A stretch of 64,000 nucleotides of DNA from positions 8,197,501 through 8,261,500 of the forward strand of contig OX031060.1 of the NCBI GenBank assembly GCA_943736015.1, in the 5' to 3' direction. The position numbers and the translations under genes are program-made. This DNA is from Tridacna crocea (Eukaryota; Mollusca; Bivalvia; Cardiida; Cardiidae). Of the stretch, positions 8,390 to 20,287 are shown piece after piece (the first letter of the stretch is position 1; every line of letters starts with the position of its first letter). The notes below the pieces were generated by a model. It saw only the letters and a program-made list of their open reading frames with translations, did not search any database and was not told the origin of the DNA.

Positions 8390-9895
8390 TTTATACCCCC
8401 CAAAACTCTGTTTGGGGGGTATATAGGAGTCAGCTTGTCGGTCGGTCAGTCCGTCCGTCGGTCGGTCGGTCTGTAGCTTTTTGTCCGCTCTATTTCTCAT
8501 AAACTACTGGACGAATTTTATTCAAACTTCACAGGTAAACTCAGTATCAAGCAGAGATGTGCATATAAAATGTTGGTTATGGTTCATTGATTTTTCACTG
8601 AGTTATGGCCCTTTTGTGAAATTTCTTGTCCACTCTTTTTCTCATCAACTATTGGACAGATTTGGTTCAAACTACACAAATAGACTCAGTATAAAGCAGA
8701 GATGTGCATATCCTATTTTGGTTATGGTTTATTTAGGTTTCATGGAGTTATGGCCCTTTGATGATTCTGGACAAATTTCTTTTTCATACTTGAATTTTGT
8801 CCGGAGCATATCTCCAAAACTATACTAGCTAGGCTTATGAAATTTCATGGGTGGATAGATCTCATCGAGCGGGAGTGCAGTGCGCAGGAATCATAACTCT
8901 TGCTAGCTTAATTTTTGAGTTATTGCCCTTTGTTGGTTTTTTATACTTGAATTTTGTCCGGAGCGTATCTCCAAAACTGTTCTAGCTAGCATTATGAAAT
9001 TTCATGGATGGATAGATCTCACCAAGGGGGAGTGCAGTGCACAGGAATTATAACTCCTGCTTCCTTAATTTTTGAGTTATTGCCCTTTGTCGTTTTTAAT
9101 ACTTGAATGTGGTCTGGGGCGTATCTCCAAAACTATACTAGCTAGGGTTATGAAATTTCATGGGTGGATAGATCTCATCAAGGGGGAGTGCAGTGCTTAG
9201 GAATCATAACTTTTGCTCCCTTTATTTTTGAGTTATTGCCCTTTGTTGGTTTTTTATACTTGAATTTTGTCCGGAGCGTATCTCCAAAACTGTACTAGCT
9301 AGCATTATGAAATTTCATGGATGGATAGATCTCACCAAGGGGGAGTGCAGTGCACAGGAATCATAACTCCTGCTTCCTTAATTTTTGAGTTATTGCCCTT
9401 TGTCATTTTTCATACTTGAATTTGGTCCGGTGAATATCTCCAAAACTATACTAGCTAGGGTTATGAAATTTGATGGGTGGATAGATCTCATCAAGGGGGA
9501 GTGCAGTGCTTAGGAATCATAACTTTTGCTCCCTTTATTTTTGAGTTATTGCCCTTTGTTGTTTTTCATACTTGAATTTTGTCCGGAGCGTATCCCCAAA
9601 ACTATACTAGCTCGGGTTATGAAATTTCATGGATGGATAGATCTCATCAAGGGGGAGTGCAGTGCACAGGAAGCATAACTCTTGCTCGCTTAATTTTTGA
9701 GTTATTGCCCTTTGTCGTTTTTCATACTTGAATTTGGTCCGGTGCATGCCCCAGCTTAACAACTTGGGGTAAGACAGGCGCATCTTGCGACAATTTGCCG
9801 CTCATGTTCAACTCTTACTTTTGTACTTAACAATTCTGCATTCTGTGACAAAGACCTGTTTGGTGGCAAGGAGCTGGTGGGGGGTACGATCACGT
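8390..9895. mobile_element. About 1.5-kb non-coding element with 156-bp tandem units
   Basis: It begins TTATACCCCCCAAAACTC / TTTGGGGGGTATA, then a (GGTC/GTCC)n stretch. Two diverged units of about 135 bp follow (8515-8770), then six units of about 156-157 bp starting at 8788, 8945, 9101, 9258, 9414 and 9570 with a partial one at 9726. It ends with GGTGGGGGGTACGATCACG...GATAGCTCTAG, which recurs at 16990-17035 and 58020-58062. No coding frame survives across units. Confidence 0.8.
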
Positions 9896-10026
9896 TAAGT
9901 GATAGCTCTAGTTTTTTTTCATCTGAAAAACATCATTCAATTAACAAATTGTGGAAGGATACATTTTGTTCTTTTCCATTTAAAAAAGTAAATGTATTTG
10001 AAGACAACAAAATTTATGTTACTTTA

Positions 10027-12232
10027 ATAACCCTGTACCACACAATGACGCCTTTAATGTCCACGAGGAAGAAGTCTCTTGAAAACAATGTGGAAAAAGA
10101 AAAAAATGCTGGTAACCAGCATTTCCTCCTTTTCCCACAAAGTTTTCTACCCTATCAAAGCAAAATTGCACTGTTTGAAATTGTCATCTGCAAATGCTTT
10201 CAATTTGGATTGGTCTAAAACTTTGCTGTGTGGTAATGGGATAATTAGATCTTTTTTTAACTCTTCACCAAATGTAAGAAATTTCAACATGTCAGAATTG
10301 AAGGCATTTGCAGAAGGCAAATCATGCTTGAGTGAAAAATTTAAATTTGTTTTAGAAAGAGTAGAAATACCAGCATTTTCTCTTTTTCCCCACAATATTT
10401 TCAAAAGGCTTCTTTCTCAGGGTTATTAAAGGTCGGAATTGTGTGCTAGAGCTAATGGTAAAAAATATGGGAAATTTAGAAAACGCTGGTTAGCAGCTGG
10501 TCAACGTTGACAACAAGCATCAATATTTGCTGATCACAAAATTAATCCTTAACACACAATGATGACTGTTAACGCCCCCGAAAGAGAAGTCTTTTGAAAA
10601 CATTATGCGAAAAGGAGAAAATGTTAATACCAGCTTTTTCCACAGTATTTTCTAGACTTTCAAAGAAAAAACATTTCATATGGGCCACATTGAAACCATC
10701 ATCTGCAAATGCTTTCAATTCGGAAAGGTTTGAAATTTTTTTGTGCGGTTAGGGGTTAATTAATGTGGCTCAACATATAAAAATTAGTCTTTTAACCCAT
10801 TACCACATAATCCCTACTTTTGAGTACCTTGAGAGAGAAGCCTTTAGAAATCACTGTGGGAAAAGGAGAAAATGCTGGTAACTAGCATTTTCTCCTTTTC
10901 CCACAATGTTTTCTACCCTTCACAAAACGAATTTCAAAATTTCAGTCACTTATACTTTATTGTCTGCAAATGCTTTCAATTTGGACCAGTCTGCAATTTT
11001 GTCTTTTGGTAAAGAGTTAAAGAGCAGAAAATATTTCAGCAAAGAAAAAAAACATGTTCTCTTGTATCATTATATTTTAACCTTTTAATGCAGAACAGAG
11101 ACATTTAACACACTAAAGGATGAAGGCTTTTGAGAACACTCACAGGGAAAAGGAGAAAAAGCCGGTAACCCTTCCAAAGCCACATCCTTCCATTTGAACA
11201 ACAGTAAATTGCAATTGCCTGCATAAGCTTTCGATTTTGGCAAGTTTAAACTTTTGTCCTCTATTCAAGAGTTAACCCATTACTGCACAATACGGACTTT
11301 TAACAACCCTGAGAAAGAAAACCATTTAAAAACAATGTGGGAAAAGGAGAAAATGCTGATAACCAGCATTTTCTCCTTTTCCCGCAATGTTTTCTACCAT
11401 ATCAAAGAAAAACTGCACCTTGAAAGCCACAATGAAATTGTCGTCTGCAAATGCTTTCAAATTGGACAAGGCTAAACTTTTCTTGTCTGGTAAAGAGTTA
11501 ATTTTTTTTTTCTGTAATAGTGGCTTGGGATTGTCCTTGGGCAAGGCACTGAAGAGCTGTAGGCTGGGACTGATGGAACCTAGGAAACAGTGGTACATGT
11601 ATATCTGAGCTGTAACAGGTAGATACTAAATTACTTTTGAAAATAATACAAGTATGATCCTGAATCTCTACCACGAGCTTGTTTAGTTGACCCTTTACCA
11701 GACGAGAAAGTTTTAGCTCTGTCCAAATTCAAAGCATTTGCAGACAACAATTTGTTCATATGATGCCCCTGGATTCAAAACTGGTCACCAGCATTTTCTC
11801 CTTTTCCCACAATGTTTTCTAAAGACTTCTTTCTCAGGGGGGTCAAAAGTAGGGATTGTGTGTTGATGGGTTAAGCCTCATTTTGCCAGAGCATGGCATC
11901 GGGATACATGTATATAATGGGCTTTAAATATGCTGAGAATTGATACTTACGGTACACTCGAGGGAATAAATTTTAGCCTCGATTCGGGGTGTGTAATTTT
12001 TTTTCACCGTTTACCACACATTGACGACTTTTGACGACCCTATTTAGGAAGCCTTTTGTAAACATAGTGGGAAAAGGAGAAAATGCAGGTTACCAGCATT
12101 TTCTCCTTTTCCCACAATGTTTTCTACCCTTCCCAAAACTAGTTTTAGTTTTTCATTCACGTTTAAATTGTCATCTGCAAATGCTTTCAGTTTAGACAAG
12201 TCTAACATTTTGCTATATGGTGAAGAGAATAA
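10027..12232. mobile_element. Cluster of eight palindromic TTAA elements
   Basis: Approximate copies: 10027-10244 (+), 10245-10460 (-, degenerate), 10542-10759 (+), 10792-11020 (+), 11077-11275 (+, degenerate), 11272-11501 (+), 11687-11874 (-) and 12004-12232 (+). Copies at 11077-11275 and 11272-11501 share one TTAA. The 11687-11874 copy has lost one palindrome arm and carries about 35 bp (TTCATATGATGCCCCTGG...) that belongs to the 165-bp repeat family. Confidence 0.8.
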
Positions 12233-12470
12233 TAGACAACATTTATGGAACAGAGAACTGTTTATTTGAAGGTGAAAGATTGCCAACAAAGTTAACTAAA
12301 CAACGAAAATTTTTACAGTGGTAAACAACACGAGGACCAGGATGATACTATATTGCTCACTGGAGTTAAATAACAATACAGGTTTAACAACAATCTTGAG
12401 TTCAAACTCAAGTTTTAAGCTTTTCTATTGCAAAAGCATAGTTTTTTTTTGAAGACCAAGATTAAAACAA
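12233..12470. other. No feature recognised
   Basis: AT-rich sequence with no supported gene or repeat match. Confidence 0.4.
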
Positions 12471-12870
12471 GATTGACGATAGTCAAAGTAACAGGATTCA
12501 TTTCTGTAGTGCTGCTGATCGTTGTTTTGACAATGGTTATGTCAATGTCACTCACTCAATGAATGACGTCATTCGATATAGGATGACCTCACTCTACATG
12601 GATTGTCGCAGATTTTACCACGCTTTCCTTGCACTGTATTTATTGAGCCAAAATCACGTGCCATGTTAGAATGGAATATAATCTGCATCCGCGTTTTTAC
12701 TCCAAGTAAGAAATTGCTTTCCTGTCATAAGGTGTAGGTCAGTTTAGAATCGGGGAAAAAAAATTTTCCTATCGTTATTTATTGTTCAATACACCACGCT
12801 GTGAGTTATGAGGCTATAGCCCTAGTGAATTATTTATTATGCCACATAACTGTGGTTTATAGAACGACAG
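12471..12870. repeat. SINE scrap followed by a dispersed repeat also present at 57140-57480
   Basis: 12471-12545 has SINE-body motifs (GTAACAGGATTCATT). 12546-12760 shares CACTCTACATGGATTGTC and CATCCGCGTTTTTACTC with 57340-57480, partly in opposite order. 12790-12870 shares GTGAGTTATGAGG and ACCACGATAGAAAGA with 57160-57280. The family seems to have inverted parts but its ends are not clear. Confidence 0.5.
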
Positions 12871-13605
12871 ACCACGATAGAAAGATTATTTCGTAAATTG
12901 CATTTGACTGGATTCAGCCATTTGTTAGACAAAATGGGATTTCGTGGACCAGTTATTTGTGATTAATTACTTCCTTTAATCACAGGCCTCTGAAACATTC
13001 CATTGATCTATCAAGGGATAATGAAATATTCATTAGCGGACACCGTTACTATTAATAGCTCAATGACATTCCAACTTTATCGTATATAGTAAGATGGAGT
13101 CGCCAATGTGCTATATATGGAAATGGTGTAAATGAAAATTTAAATATATTCAATGATACATACAAGTGATGCACCAATGTGCTGTAAGTGTTCGATGATT
13201 GCCCAATGAAAATTTTAGTGTTCCATGATAGATCTTTAGAGCTTCAAAGGCATTTTGTTTAATGTATCACTGAGATGCACTAAACCTGTTTCCCTCAGAT
13301 CACTGCTTATGAAGTTTGAGAGAAAAAAATCTTCCGAAATTGTTGACAAACACCAGACAACGGAAAGTGAGCCATCCTGTAATCTCAAGATGTGCGGGTA
13401 CTTTATGAAGTGAAAAAGATGATTGTTGTGTAAGTAGGAATAAACAACCAACATTTCATACATAACCTAAATTATCATACCCAGAACTTGAAGAAAACCC
13501 TTTGCCTAGTAAGCGTAACTCAAGGACCTTTTGCAGACAGTGTAGATCAAGATCAGACTGCACAGAATGTGTTGTCTGATTCTTAGCTCCACTGTCCAAA
13601 GGCAA
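12871..13605. other. No gene recognised; one small palindrome
   Basis: At 13537-13600 lies one copy of a roughly 60-bp imperfect palindrome (CAGTGTAGATCAAGATCAGA ... AGCTCCACTGTCC). Related copies are at 17190-17262, 18997-19062, 37750-37812 and 60752-60815. The rest shows no supported gene. Confidence 0.5.
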
Positions 13606-15090
13606 GCGGGCTTATGTCATGGCCTGGTGTCCGTCGTGCGTCCATCCATGGGTGCGTGCGTCCATCCACCCGTCCGTCCGTGCGTGCGTTAACTTTTATT
13701 TCAAACATCTCTGAAACCACCTATCCAATTTTAATGAAACTTAACAGAAATGATCCTGACATGGTCCTCTTCAGAATTCCTTGAAAGAATTTTATTCCTT
13801 AAAAAACTCTAGTTGCCATGGTAACAAAACTGAAAAAAAAATTGAATATGTTTTAAAATCTGAAGAAACCATAAGGCCTAGGGTTACCAATTTTGGCATG
13901 TAGCTTTATCTAGTGGACCTCTACCAAGTTCCTTCAAATCATAGCCCTGGGTCAAAATTGGCCCCGCACAGGGGTTACAAGTTTTACTTTAACCCTTTGC
14001 TCCATAGATACTCATTTCTACACATTGCTTGTAGAAGCCTTTGGAAAACATAGTGGCAAAAGGTGAAATTGCTCGTGACGAGCAATTTCACCCTTTGCCA
14101 CAATGTTTTCTATGCTATCAAAAGGTGTCATATACAAATAAGAAACGGCTTCATCCATGCTGTTGTTTAGGGTCAATTAGTGATACCATAGAAATTCCTT
14201 ATGGGGTAAAGGGTTTAAATCCTTCTGGTACCTAGCCATAGGGCCAAGGGCTACCAAATTTGGCATGTATTTTTATCAAATGATTGTCTACCAAGAGTGC
14301 CCAAATGATAGCCCAGGGGTCAAATTTGGCCAGGCCCTGGGGGTCACAAGTTTTATATGGGCTTATACAGGGAAAACTTTAAAAATCTTCTCCTACTAAG
14401 TCATAAGGCCCATGGCTACTCAATTTAGCATCTAGCTTTATCAAGTGGTGTCTACCAACAGTGCCCAAATTATAGCCCTGGGATTTAATTTGGCCCTGTC
14501 TGGGGGTCACAAGTTTAACATCGGCTTATATTGAGAAATTTTTAGAAATCTGCTTGTACCTAGCCATAAGGCCTATGGCTATCAAATTTTGCATGTAGCT
14601 TTGTCTAGTGGGCCTATACCAGGAGGGTCCAAATTACAGCCTTTGGGTCAAGTTTGTCCCAACACCAGGGATCACAAGTTTTACATGGGCTTTTGTGGTG
14701 AAAACTTGCTTAGTCATCTTGTTATTAACCATAAGAAGGAGTAGGTCTACTAAATTTAGCCCTGTCTCATGGGTTTCATGCTTTACAGCGACTTTTATTG
14801 AGAAAACTTTGAAAATCTTCTCGTTTATAACCACATTCTAGACCTGTATTAGTTGGTATGGGCTTTATCTTGTGAACTTCAACCAGGATTCAAGTAGTTA
14901 TAGCTTAACAGTCAAAATTGGCCTTGCTTAGGGATCTCAACTTTCTTGTAGAATTTTATAGAAGAAATTTTGTATGTCCTCAAGTTCAAAGCAGTTGGCC
15001 AAATATTGTAATGTTTGGTTTGTAGTGTTTTACTTATTAGCCAGTGGAGCGATACAGGGCCATCATGGCCCACTTGTTAATCTACCTTGT
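13606..15090 (+). mobile_element. Non-coding tandem-unit element (GTCCGTC start, GGGCCATCATGGCCC end)
   Basis: A GTGCGTCCATCC-type start is followed by degenerate units around GCCATAAGGCC...GGCTACCAAATTTGG, CATGTAGCTTTATC and GGTCACAAGTTTTA. The right end ACAGGGCCATCATGGCCCAC matches the end type of 15165-16694 and 20875-22395. A palindromic TTAA element is inserted at 13989-14218. Confidence 0.7.
13989..14218 (+). mobile_element. Palindromic TTAA element, variant hairpin subtype
   Basis: It starts TTAACCCTTTGC and ends GGGGTAAAGGGTTTAA. The palindrome differs from the common type on both arms: GCAAAAGGTGAAATTGCTCG pairs with CGAGCAATTTCACC...TTTGCC. The related variant at 54761-54989 shows similar paired changes, so this is a subfamily rather than random decay. 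Confidence 0.85.
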
Positions 15091-15164
15091 CCGATAAGGA
15101 ATTGTATTTCCCTAAAACAACTTTCAAAATTGCAAAAAAGAATTTTTTTTTTAACTCACCTGAG

Positions 15165-16694
15165 CACAACGTGCTCAAGGGGAGCTTTTAGGGTCACTGG
15201 GTGTCCGTCGTCCGTCGTGCGTCGTCAACAATTCTTTAAACATCAACTCCTCCTAAACCGCTGGGCCAATTTGGACCAAACTTGGTAGGAATGTTTCTTG
15301 GGAGGTCCTCTTTAAAAATTGTTCACAGAATTTGATTCCGTCAAAAACTCTGGTTGCCATGGCAACCAAAAGGAATTTTTTAGCAAATTCTTTAAAAATC
15401 TTCTCCTCTGAAACCGCTGGTCGGATTTTGAAATTATTTCACAGATATGTTCCTTGGGTGACCCATTTCAAAAATTGTTCGTGAAATTTTGATCCGTCAA
15501 AAATTGTGGCTCTGGTGAATGGGGGCTACTTGCACTATACAGAAATCAAGGAATTCTTTAAAAATCTTCTCCTCTGAAGCCGCTGGTCGGATTTTGAAAT
15601 AATTTCACAGATATGTTCCTTGGGTGACCCTTTTCAAAAATTGTTCGTGAAATATTGATCCGTCATAAAATGTGGCTCTGGTGAATGGGGGCTACTTGCA
15701 CTATACAGAAATCAAGGAATTCTTAAAAAATCTTCTTCTCTGAAACCGCTGGTCAGATTTTGAAATAATTTCACAGAGTTGTTCCTTGGGTGACCCTTTT
15801 CAAAAAGTGTTCGCGAAATTTTGATTGGTCAAGAAACATGGCTCTGGTGAATGGGGGCTACTTGCACTAGAGGGAAATGAGGAAATTCTTGAAATTTTCT
15901 TCTCGAAACCGCTGGTCAGATTTTTGAATAATTTCTCAGGGATGTTCCTTGGGTCACCCTTTTCAAAACTTGTTCGCGAAATTTTGATTGGTCAAGAAAC
16001 ATGGCTCTGGTGAATGGGGGCTACTTGCTCTATAGGGAAATGAAGAAATTCTTAAAAATTATTCTTCTCTGAAACGGCTGGACAGATTTTGAAATGATTT
16101 CACAGAGATGATCCTTGGGTGACCCTTTTCAAAAATTGTTCACAAAATTTTGATCCGTCAAGAAACATGGCTTTGGTAAATGGAGGCTACTTGCACTATA
16201 TGGAAATGAAGAAATTCTTGAAAATTCTTCTTCTCTGAAACCCCTAGTCACATTTTAAAATAATTTGACAGAGATGTTCCTTGGGTGATCCTTGCTCTTG
16301 TGAATGGGGGCTATTTGCACTATATGGACATGATGAAATTCTTGAAAATTCTCTTTCTCTGAAACCCCTGGTCAGATTTTAAAAGAAATTTTCCGAAATG
16401 TTCCTTGGGTGACCCTTTTCAAAAGTTGATCGTAAATTTTGATCCATCAAGAAACATGGCTCTCGTGATGGGATACTTGCTCTTAAACAGAAATGAAGAA
16501 TTCTTAAAAATTCTTCTTTTTGAAACTGATGGTCAGATTTCGAAATTAATTTTACAGGTGACCTTTTGGAAATTGCTTAGCAAAATTATAAATTTGGTTC
16601 CAATGTTTCAATACCTCAAAAAAAAAAAAATAGGCTATGGTCATCTCAAAAATTCAGGTGAGCGATCCAGGGCCATCTTGGCCCTCTTGTTTTA
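15165..16694 (+). mobile_element. About 1.5-kb non-coding element with 165-bp tandem units
   Basis: The start is AACTCACCTGAGCACAACGTG, containing an inverted GAGCAC..GTGCTC pair, then GTCCGTCGTCCGTC. Units with TCTGAAACCGCTGGTC recur near 15408, 15573, 15739, 15903, 16066 and 16230 (period about 165). The end is GGTGAGCGATCCAGGGCCAT CTTGGCCCTCTTG. Elements with the same ends are at 20875-22395 and 27241-28912. Confidence 0.8.
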
Positions 16695-16695
16695 A

Positions 16696-17040
16696 CATTT
16701 AACCCCCACAACGAGGTGGAAGTGTATACTAGAATCACCATGGCTGTCTAACAGTCTGTCTGTCCGTAAACACAGATTTGTCCGGCTAAGAACTCTAACA
16801 CTTTTTAAGGTACTAAGCTCAAATTTACACACAGTGTTCCTATATACACGTGTATGAAGCTGTGCATGTGCAATTTTCATGACCCTGCTGTGATTTGTTG
16901 CGGAATTATCTCCCCTTTAACTTTATCAACTCTTACTTTTATACTAAACCATTCTGCATTCTGTGAAAAGTCCTGTTTTTGTGACAAGGAGCCAGTGGGG
17001 GTAGAGTATAATCACGTTTAATGATATCTCTAGTAGGCTT
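16696..17040 (+). mobile_element. Short element of the GGTGGGGG...GATAGCTCTAG family
   Basis: Begins AACCCCCACAACGAGGTGG, has a GTCTGTCTGTCCG stretch, and ends CAGTGGGGGTAGAGTATAAT CACG...GATATCTCTAG. It matches 57715-58062 over most of its length and shares its end with 8390-9895. It appears to be the version without tandem units. Confidence 0.7.
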
Positions 17041-17189
17041 TAAAGTTTTATTGCACCTGTTTAGCTGCAGACGAGTTAACCCTTATTCTGCCAAATAACT
17101 AAAATGAAAATCTCAGTTCTACTGTGAAAAAAAAAAACAAATGTTACGATTTCAAAGGTATGTTTTGGAGAATTATATCTCCGTAACGG

Positions 17190-17262
17190 ACAGTGTAGAT
17201 CCAAGATCAGACTGCACTTTCAGTGCAGTCTGATCCTGATCTACACTGCCCGCAAAGGGTCA
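17190..17262. repeat. Palindrome, CAGTGTAGATC type
   Basis: ACAGTGTAGATCCAAGATCA ...GACTGCACTTTCAGTGCAGTC... GATCTACACTGCC forms a long, near-perfect hairpin. It is the best-preserved of at least five copies in this window. Confidence 0.75.
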
Positions 17263-17281
17263 GCAAGTCGAGCTTAGTAAC

Positions 17282-18370
17282 CTAGGGATTAACATCTGAA
17301 TAAGGTTCGTTACTGAATACAGTTGCCTGCGATTTCTGGTATGTCACGATGTTAAATATCTCTAGTCGCATTCTGTCCACTCGTGATTTGATTCTTCCAT
17401 TTAAACATCCAAAAATTTTCAGAACCTCCATTTGGCACTCCTTAAACCAGAGAACATACAAAAACGGATCCAGCAAAGCGTTAACTAAAGATACAGAGTC
17501 AAGAAATAGGCGGAGTTCTGTTGGACTTATTTGATTAGAACGCACGTAAACAATCAGAGCGACGTAGACAAGAGACGAACACAGGATGACTACAAGATAC
17601 ATCAAAACAAGAGATGTCGTCTTAAATTGTCTGATTGTCTCCAAAACAGAGACAAAGGACATTTTACGGGATGGCTCTCTGTGGCTTTTCTTTTCTCGAA
17701 CGATATAAAATATCTTGATGTAACACGCCATGCTGATAGCTAGTACAGTGGCAACGAGAAATATGTAATAGATAGATGCGAAGTTGTTGCAAAAACCGGC
17801 TTCGTAAAACACTTTAGTGGAACAAGAGTTCAGATAACAAACGCCATAACGTATCATTAAATAGACCACTAACTCTGACACCCAGACCGTCACAGCAACT
17901 CGGCGTAGGAATCCCATCGTGCAAACACGCATGTAGATCATGGGGCGGTAAAAAACACAAAGTCGCTCGACAGACATCATACAAATCGTCAAGTATTGTA
18001 GATGGGCTGCCATCATACCCAAAACGATCAGCGTCATGTTGTAGTATGCAAGATACACGAACTTTCGAACTGTTGTGATAATGATAAAAATGCTGTCGAA
18101 TAAAAGTAGTCCGGTCGCAAGGAATTTGGCAGACGGTGGTACCTTCTTTGTCCGTCTGAGGGCAGTAATGGCGATTGTACTGTATGAAATAGAAATTATC
18201 CCGATGATGAGAAAAGTTGCTTTTATCCCAACATGGTAATCGTCCTTGTAAATTTTCTCCCCGGTACTTCCATATTCGTCGCGACTTATCTTCATATCAA
18301 CATTAAAGTCATCTTCCAAATTCTTTTCGTCGTTTGTAATATTGTCAATTAATTTATTGTTGATATCCAT
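17282..18370 (-). CDS. Class A (rhodopsin-like) G protein-coupled receptor, divergent orphan
   Basis: A single uninterrupted 362-codon frame with an ATG at 18370-18368. The N-terminus is acidic with a glycosylation site (NIT). Seven hydrophobic segments lie near residues 47-71, 80-104, 111-135, 150-176, 195-222, 251-275 and 285-307. Class A marks seen: Asp in TM2 (LLLFDSIF), VERLCVFYRP at the end of TM3 in place of DRY, Trp in TM4 (VTVWVSE), and DPFLY in TM7 in place of NPxxY. The usual TM3 Cys, the TM1 Asn and the TM6 CWxP are not evident. The C-tail is short. The ligand is unknown. Intronless receptors of this kind often belong to lineage-expanded families, but that is inference. Confidence 0.87.
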   Translation of the reverse strand: MDINNKLIDNITNDEKNLEDDFNVDMKISRDEYGSTGEKIYKDDYHVGIKATFLIIGIISISYSTIAITALRRTKKVPPSAKFLATGLLLFDSIFIIITTVRKFVYLAYYNMTLIVLGMMAAHLQYLTICMMSVERLCVFYRPMIYMRVCTMGFLRRVAVTVWVSELVVYLMIRYGVCYLNSCSTKVFYEAGFCNNFASIYYIFLVATVLAISMACYIKIFYIVREKKSHREPSRKMSFVSVLETIRQFKTTSLVLMYLVVILCSSLVYVALIVYVRSNQISPTELRLFLDSVSLVNALLDPFLYVLWFKECQMEVLKIFGCLNGRIKSRVDRMRLEIFNIVTYQKSQATVFSNEPYSDVNP

Positions 18371-19729
18371 GGTTCCATGTAGGAGTTGTACACTTGTATG
18401 ACCTGTAATGCGTATAATTTTACAGACATTTACCCTGTGATTGTGAGGCGCAGCTCGACTGAATGCCCTTTTAATTGTTATGGTGTATACGAATTGTCTG
18501 TTTCACAAAACTACAGTTCTTATCTCCGTAGATGTTATTCATTTTTTTCTGTCTTTTTTTCTCTCTTTTCTTTAATAATTCTTTTTCATAAAAAAGAATT
18601 AAGAGGGGTTAGAAAGCCTCGAAAAATAAATACAGTTCCAATGATTCCCCGGTCATCCGTATTTACCGTTTTCTAAAAACACGGCATGACAATTAATAAT
18701 CAACTAATAATCATTCAATCTAATATTTCCTAGCTCGCAAATTTTGTTAAGACTGTATATGTAGTAACTAATTTCGTAGGCTCTTCTACCTTATATAGAC
18801 AGTATCAAAGCAATGTAACTGACATACTGTCTGAATATTTAAATTGCACTTCCTTTATGAATTTTACCAATTGTGTCATGTGAATCACGTGATTGTTCCA
18901 AGACATACGATTGGATGAAACCCTGGCGTGGCTCTTATCAATGAGAGACCAGAAGTATCTCTTAAAGTGCCTTTCACAATTTTGTTTGTTTTAGCCGACA
19001 GAACAGATTGAGATCAGACTGCATGGAATGGTCAGTTTGATCTTAGATCGACTTTGTCAGCTATTTTTTTTTTTTTTTTAAACATTCTCGAAAACTCCAT
19101 ATGATATTACTGTCTATTTCTTGCAAGTTCGTTGTATGTATATATTTCGCCTATCAACTCTTTATGCCCAAAGGCGAAAACAGGGTTTTTTCTTTTTTCG
19201 GACGGCATATATCAAGATCAGACAAGTCTTCTGTATTGAACCTCACAGGACCTCGTTTTCGTAAAATAACAGAGGTCTAGATGATGTTTTGCAACGATGG
19301 GGTCGGAGTGGAAGGGTGTAATTTATTTTTAACATGTAGAGCGGTGAATCATGCAATGGGCCGTTTCAAACAGCGTGGGGGAGGGGGGGGGGGGGGGCGG
19401 AAAATTTCATTTTCACCCTTAATCACACAAAATTTCATTTTCACCCTTAATCACACAATCTCGACTTCTAACGACACTTAAAGAGAAGGCTTTTGAAACT
19501 CTGAAAGAGAATGTTTTTCAAAATATTTTGGGAAAAGAAAAAAAATGCTATTTACAGAGGGAGAGAGGGGGAGACAGAGAGAGGTGGGGCGAAAGAAAAC
19601 GAGAAAGAATATTTTTTGTCTTTTGGTAAAGAGTTCATTCGAAAATAATAAATTCCTCTCTATTAGCTTACTTTTTTTATGGTCTCACTGTTTCATGTAG
19701 ATTTTTTTGTTTCTCGGTATCACTGTTTG
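18371..19729. other. No gene recognised; palindrome and degenerate TTAA element
   Basis: 18997-19062 is a degenerate GATCAGACTGCATGG palindrome copy. There is a G-run at 19378-19397. 19446-19640 resembles a palindromic TTAA element (TCACACAATCTCGACTTC, TTTTGGTAAAGAGTT) with the second arm replaced by GA-rich sequence. The rest is AT-rich sequence with no supported genes, and includes the presumed GPCR upstream region. Confidence 0.5.
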
Positions 19730-20287
19730 TTAACCCTTTGCCAAATAATCCAAGGTTTTACGACCACGAAATAGAAGCCTGTTTAGGTAGTAGACCCCTA
19801 ATACCACTAGTGCTGCATTGCATAAAGTTTTCTTGACAGTTGATAAATACGGATTTATAAAGGTATAAAATTTTTGCATATTTTTAACCGACCAGAAATT
19901 TCTTTATGCCTATCTTAAAATTATTTGTAGATACTTTTGTTTGTTTCCAGAAAAGGGGGGTAACTGCTATATCTCTTTGTAATGAAAATATAGTGGTTTT
20001 AGATTTATAAATGGTAATTCTAGAAAAAACAAAAAGGGAAAAGTGGCTTGATTAAAGCAGTACAATAACACTCATTTTTAATCATAGCAAATTTTGTAGG
20101 ATAATATTGTTGCGGAAATCATGAGCTGTTTTCTATTAGGGGTCTACTGCGTTAAACACATTGTAGGAAACGGAGGAGATAATGCTGGTAACTGGAAATA
20201 AATTTCAGTTTTTGAGTTATAGATCTATTTATATTGGCATCTGCAATTTGGGCAAGTCTGAAATTTTGTCATTTGGTAAAGACTTAA
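19730..20287 (+). mobile_element. Palindromic TTAA element interrupted by a second MITE
   Basis: The left end TTAACCCTTTGCC is at 19730 and the right end TTTGGTAAAGACTTAA at 20287. Between GAAGCCTGTTTA and TAAACACATTGTAGG lies about 350 bp bounded by TAGTAGACCCCTAATA and its inverse TATTAGGGGTCTACTG (about 19790-20150). This is a nested insertion of a different inverted-repeat element. Confidence 0.7.
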
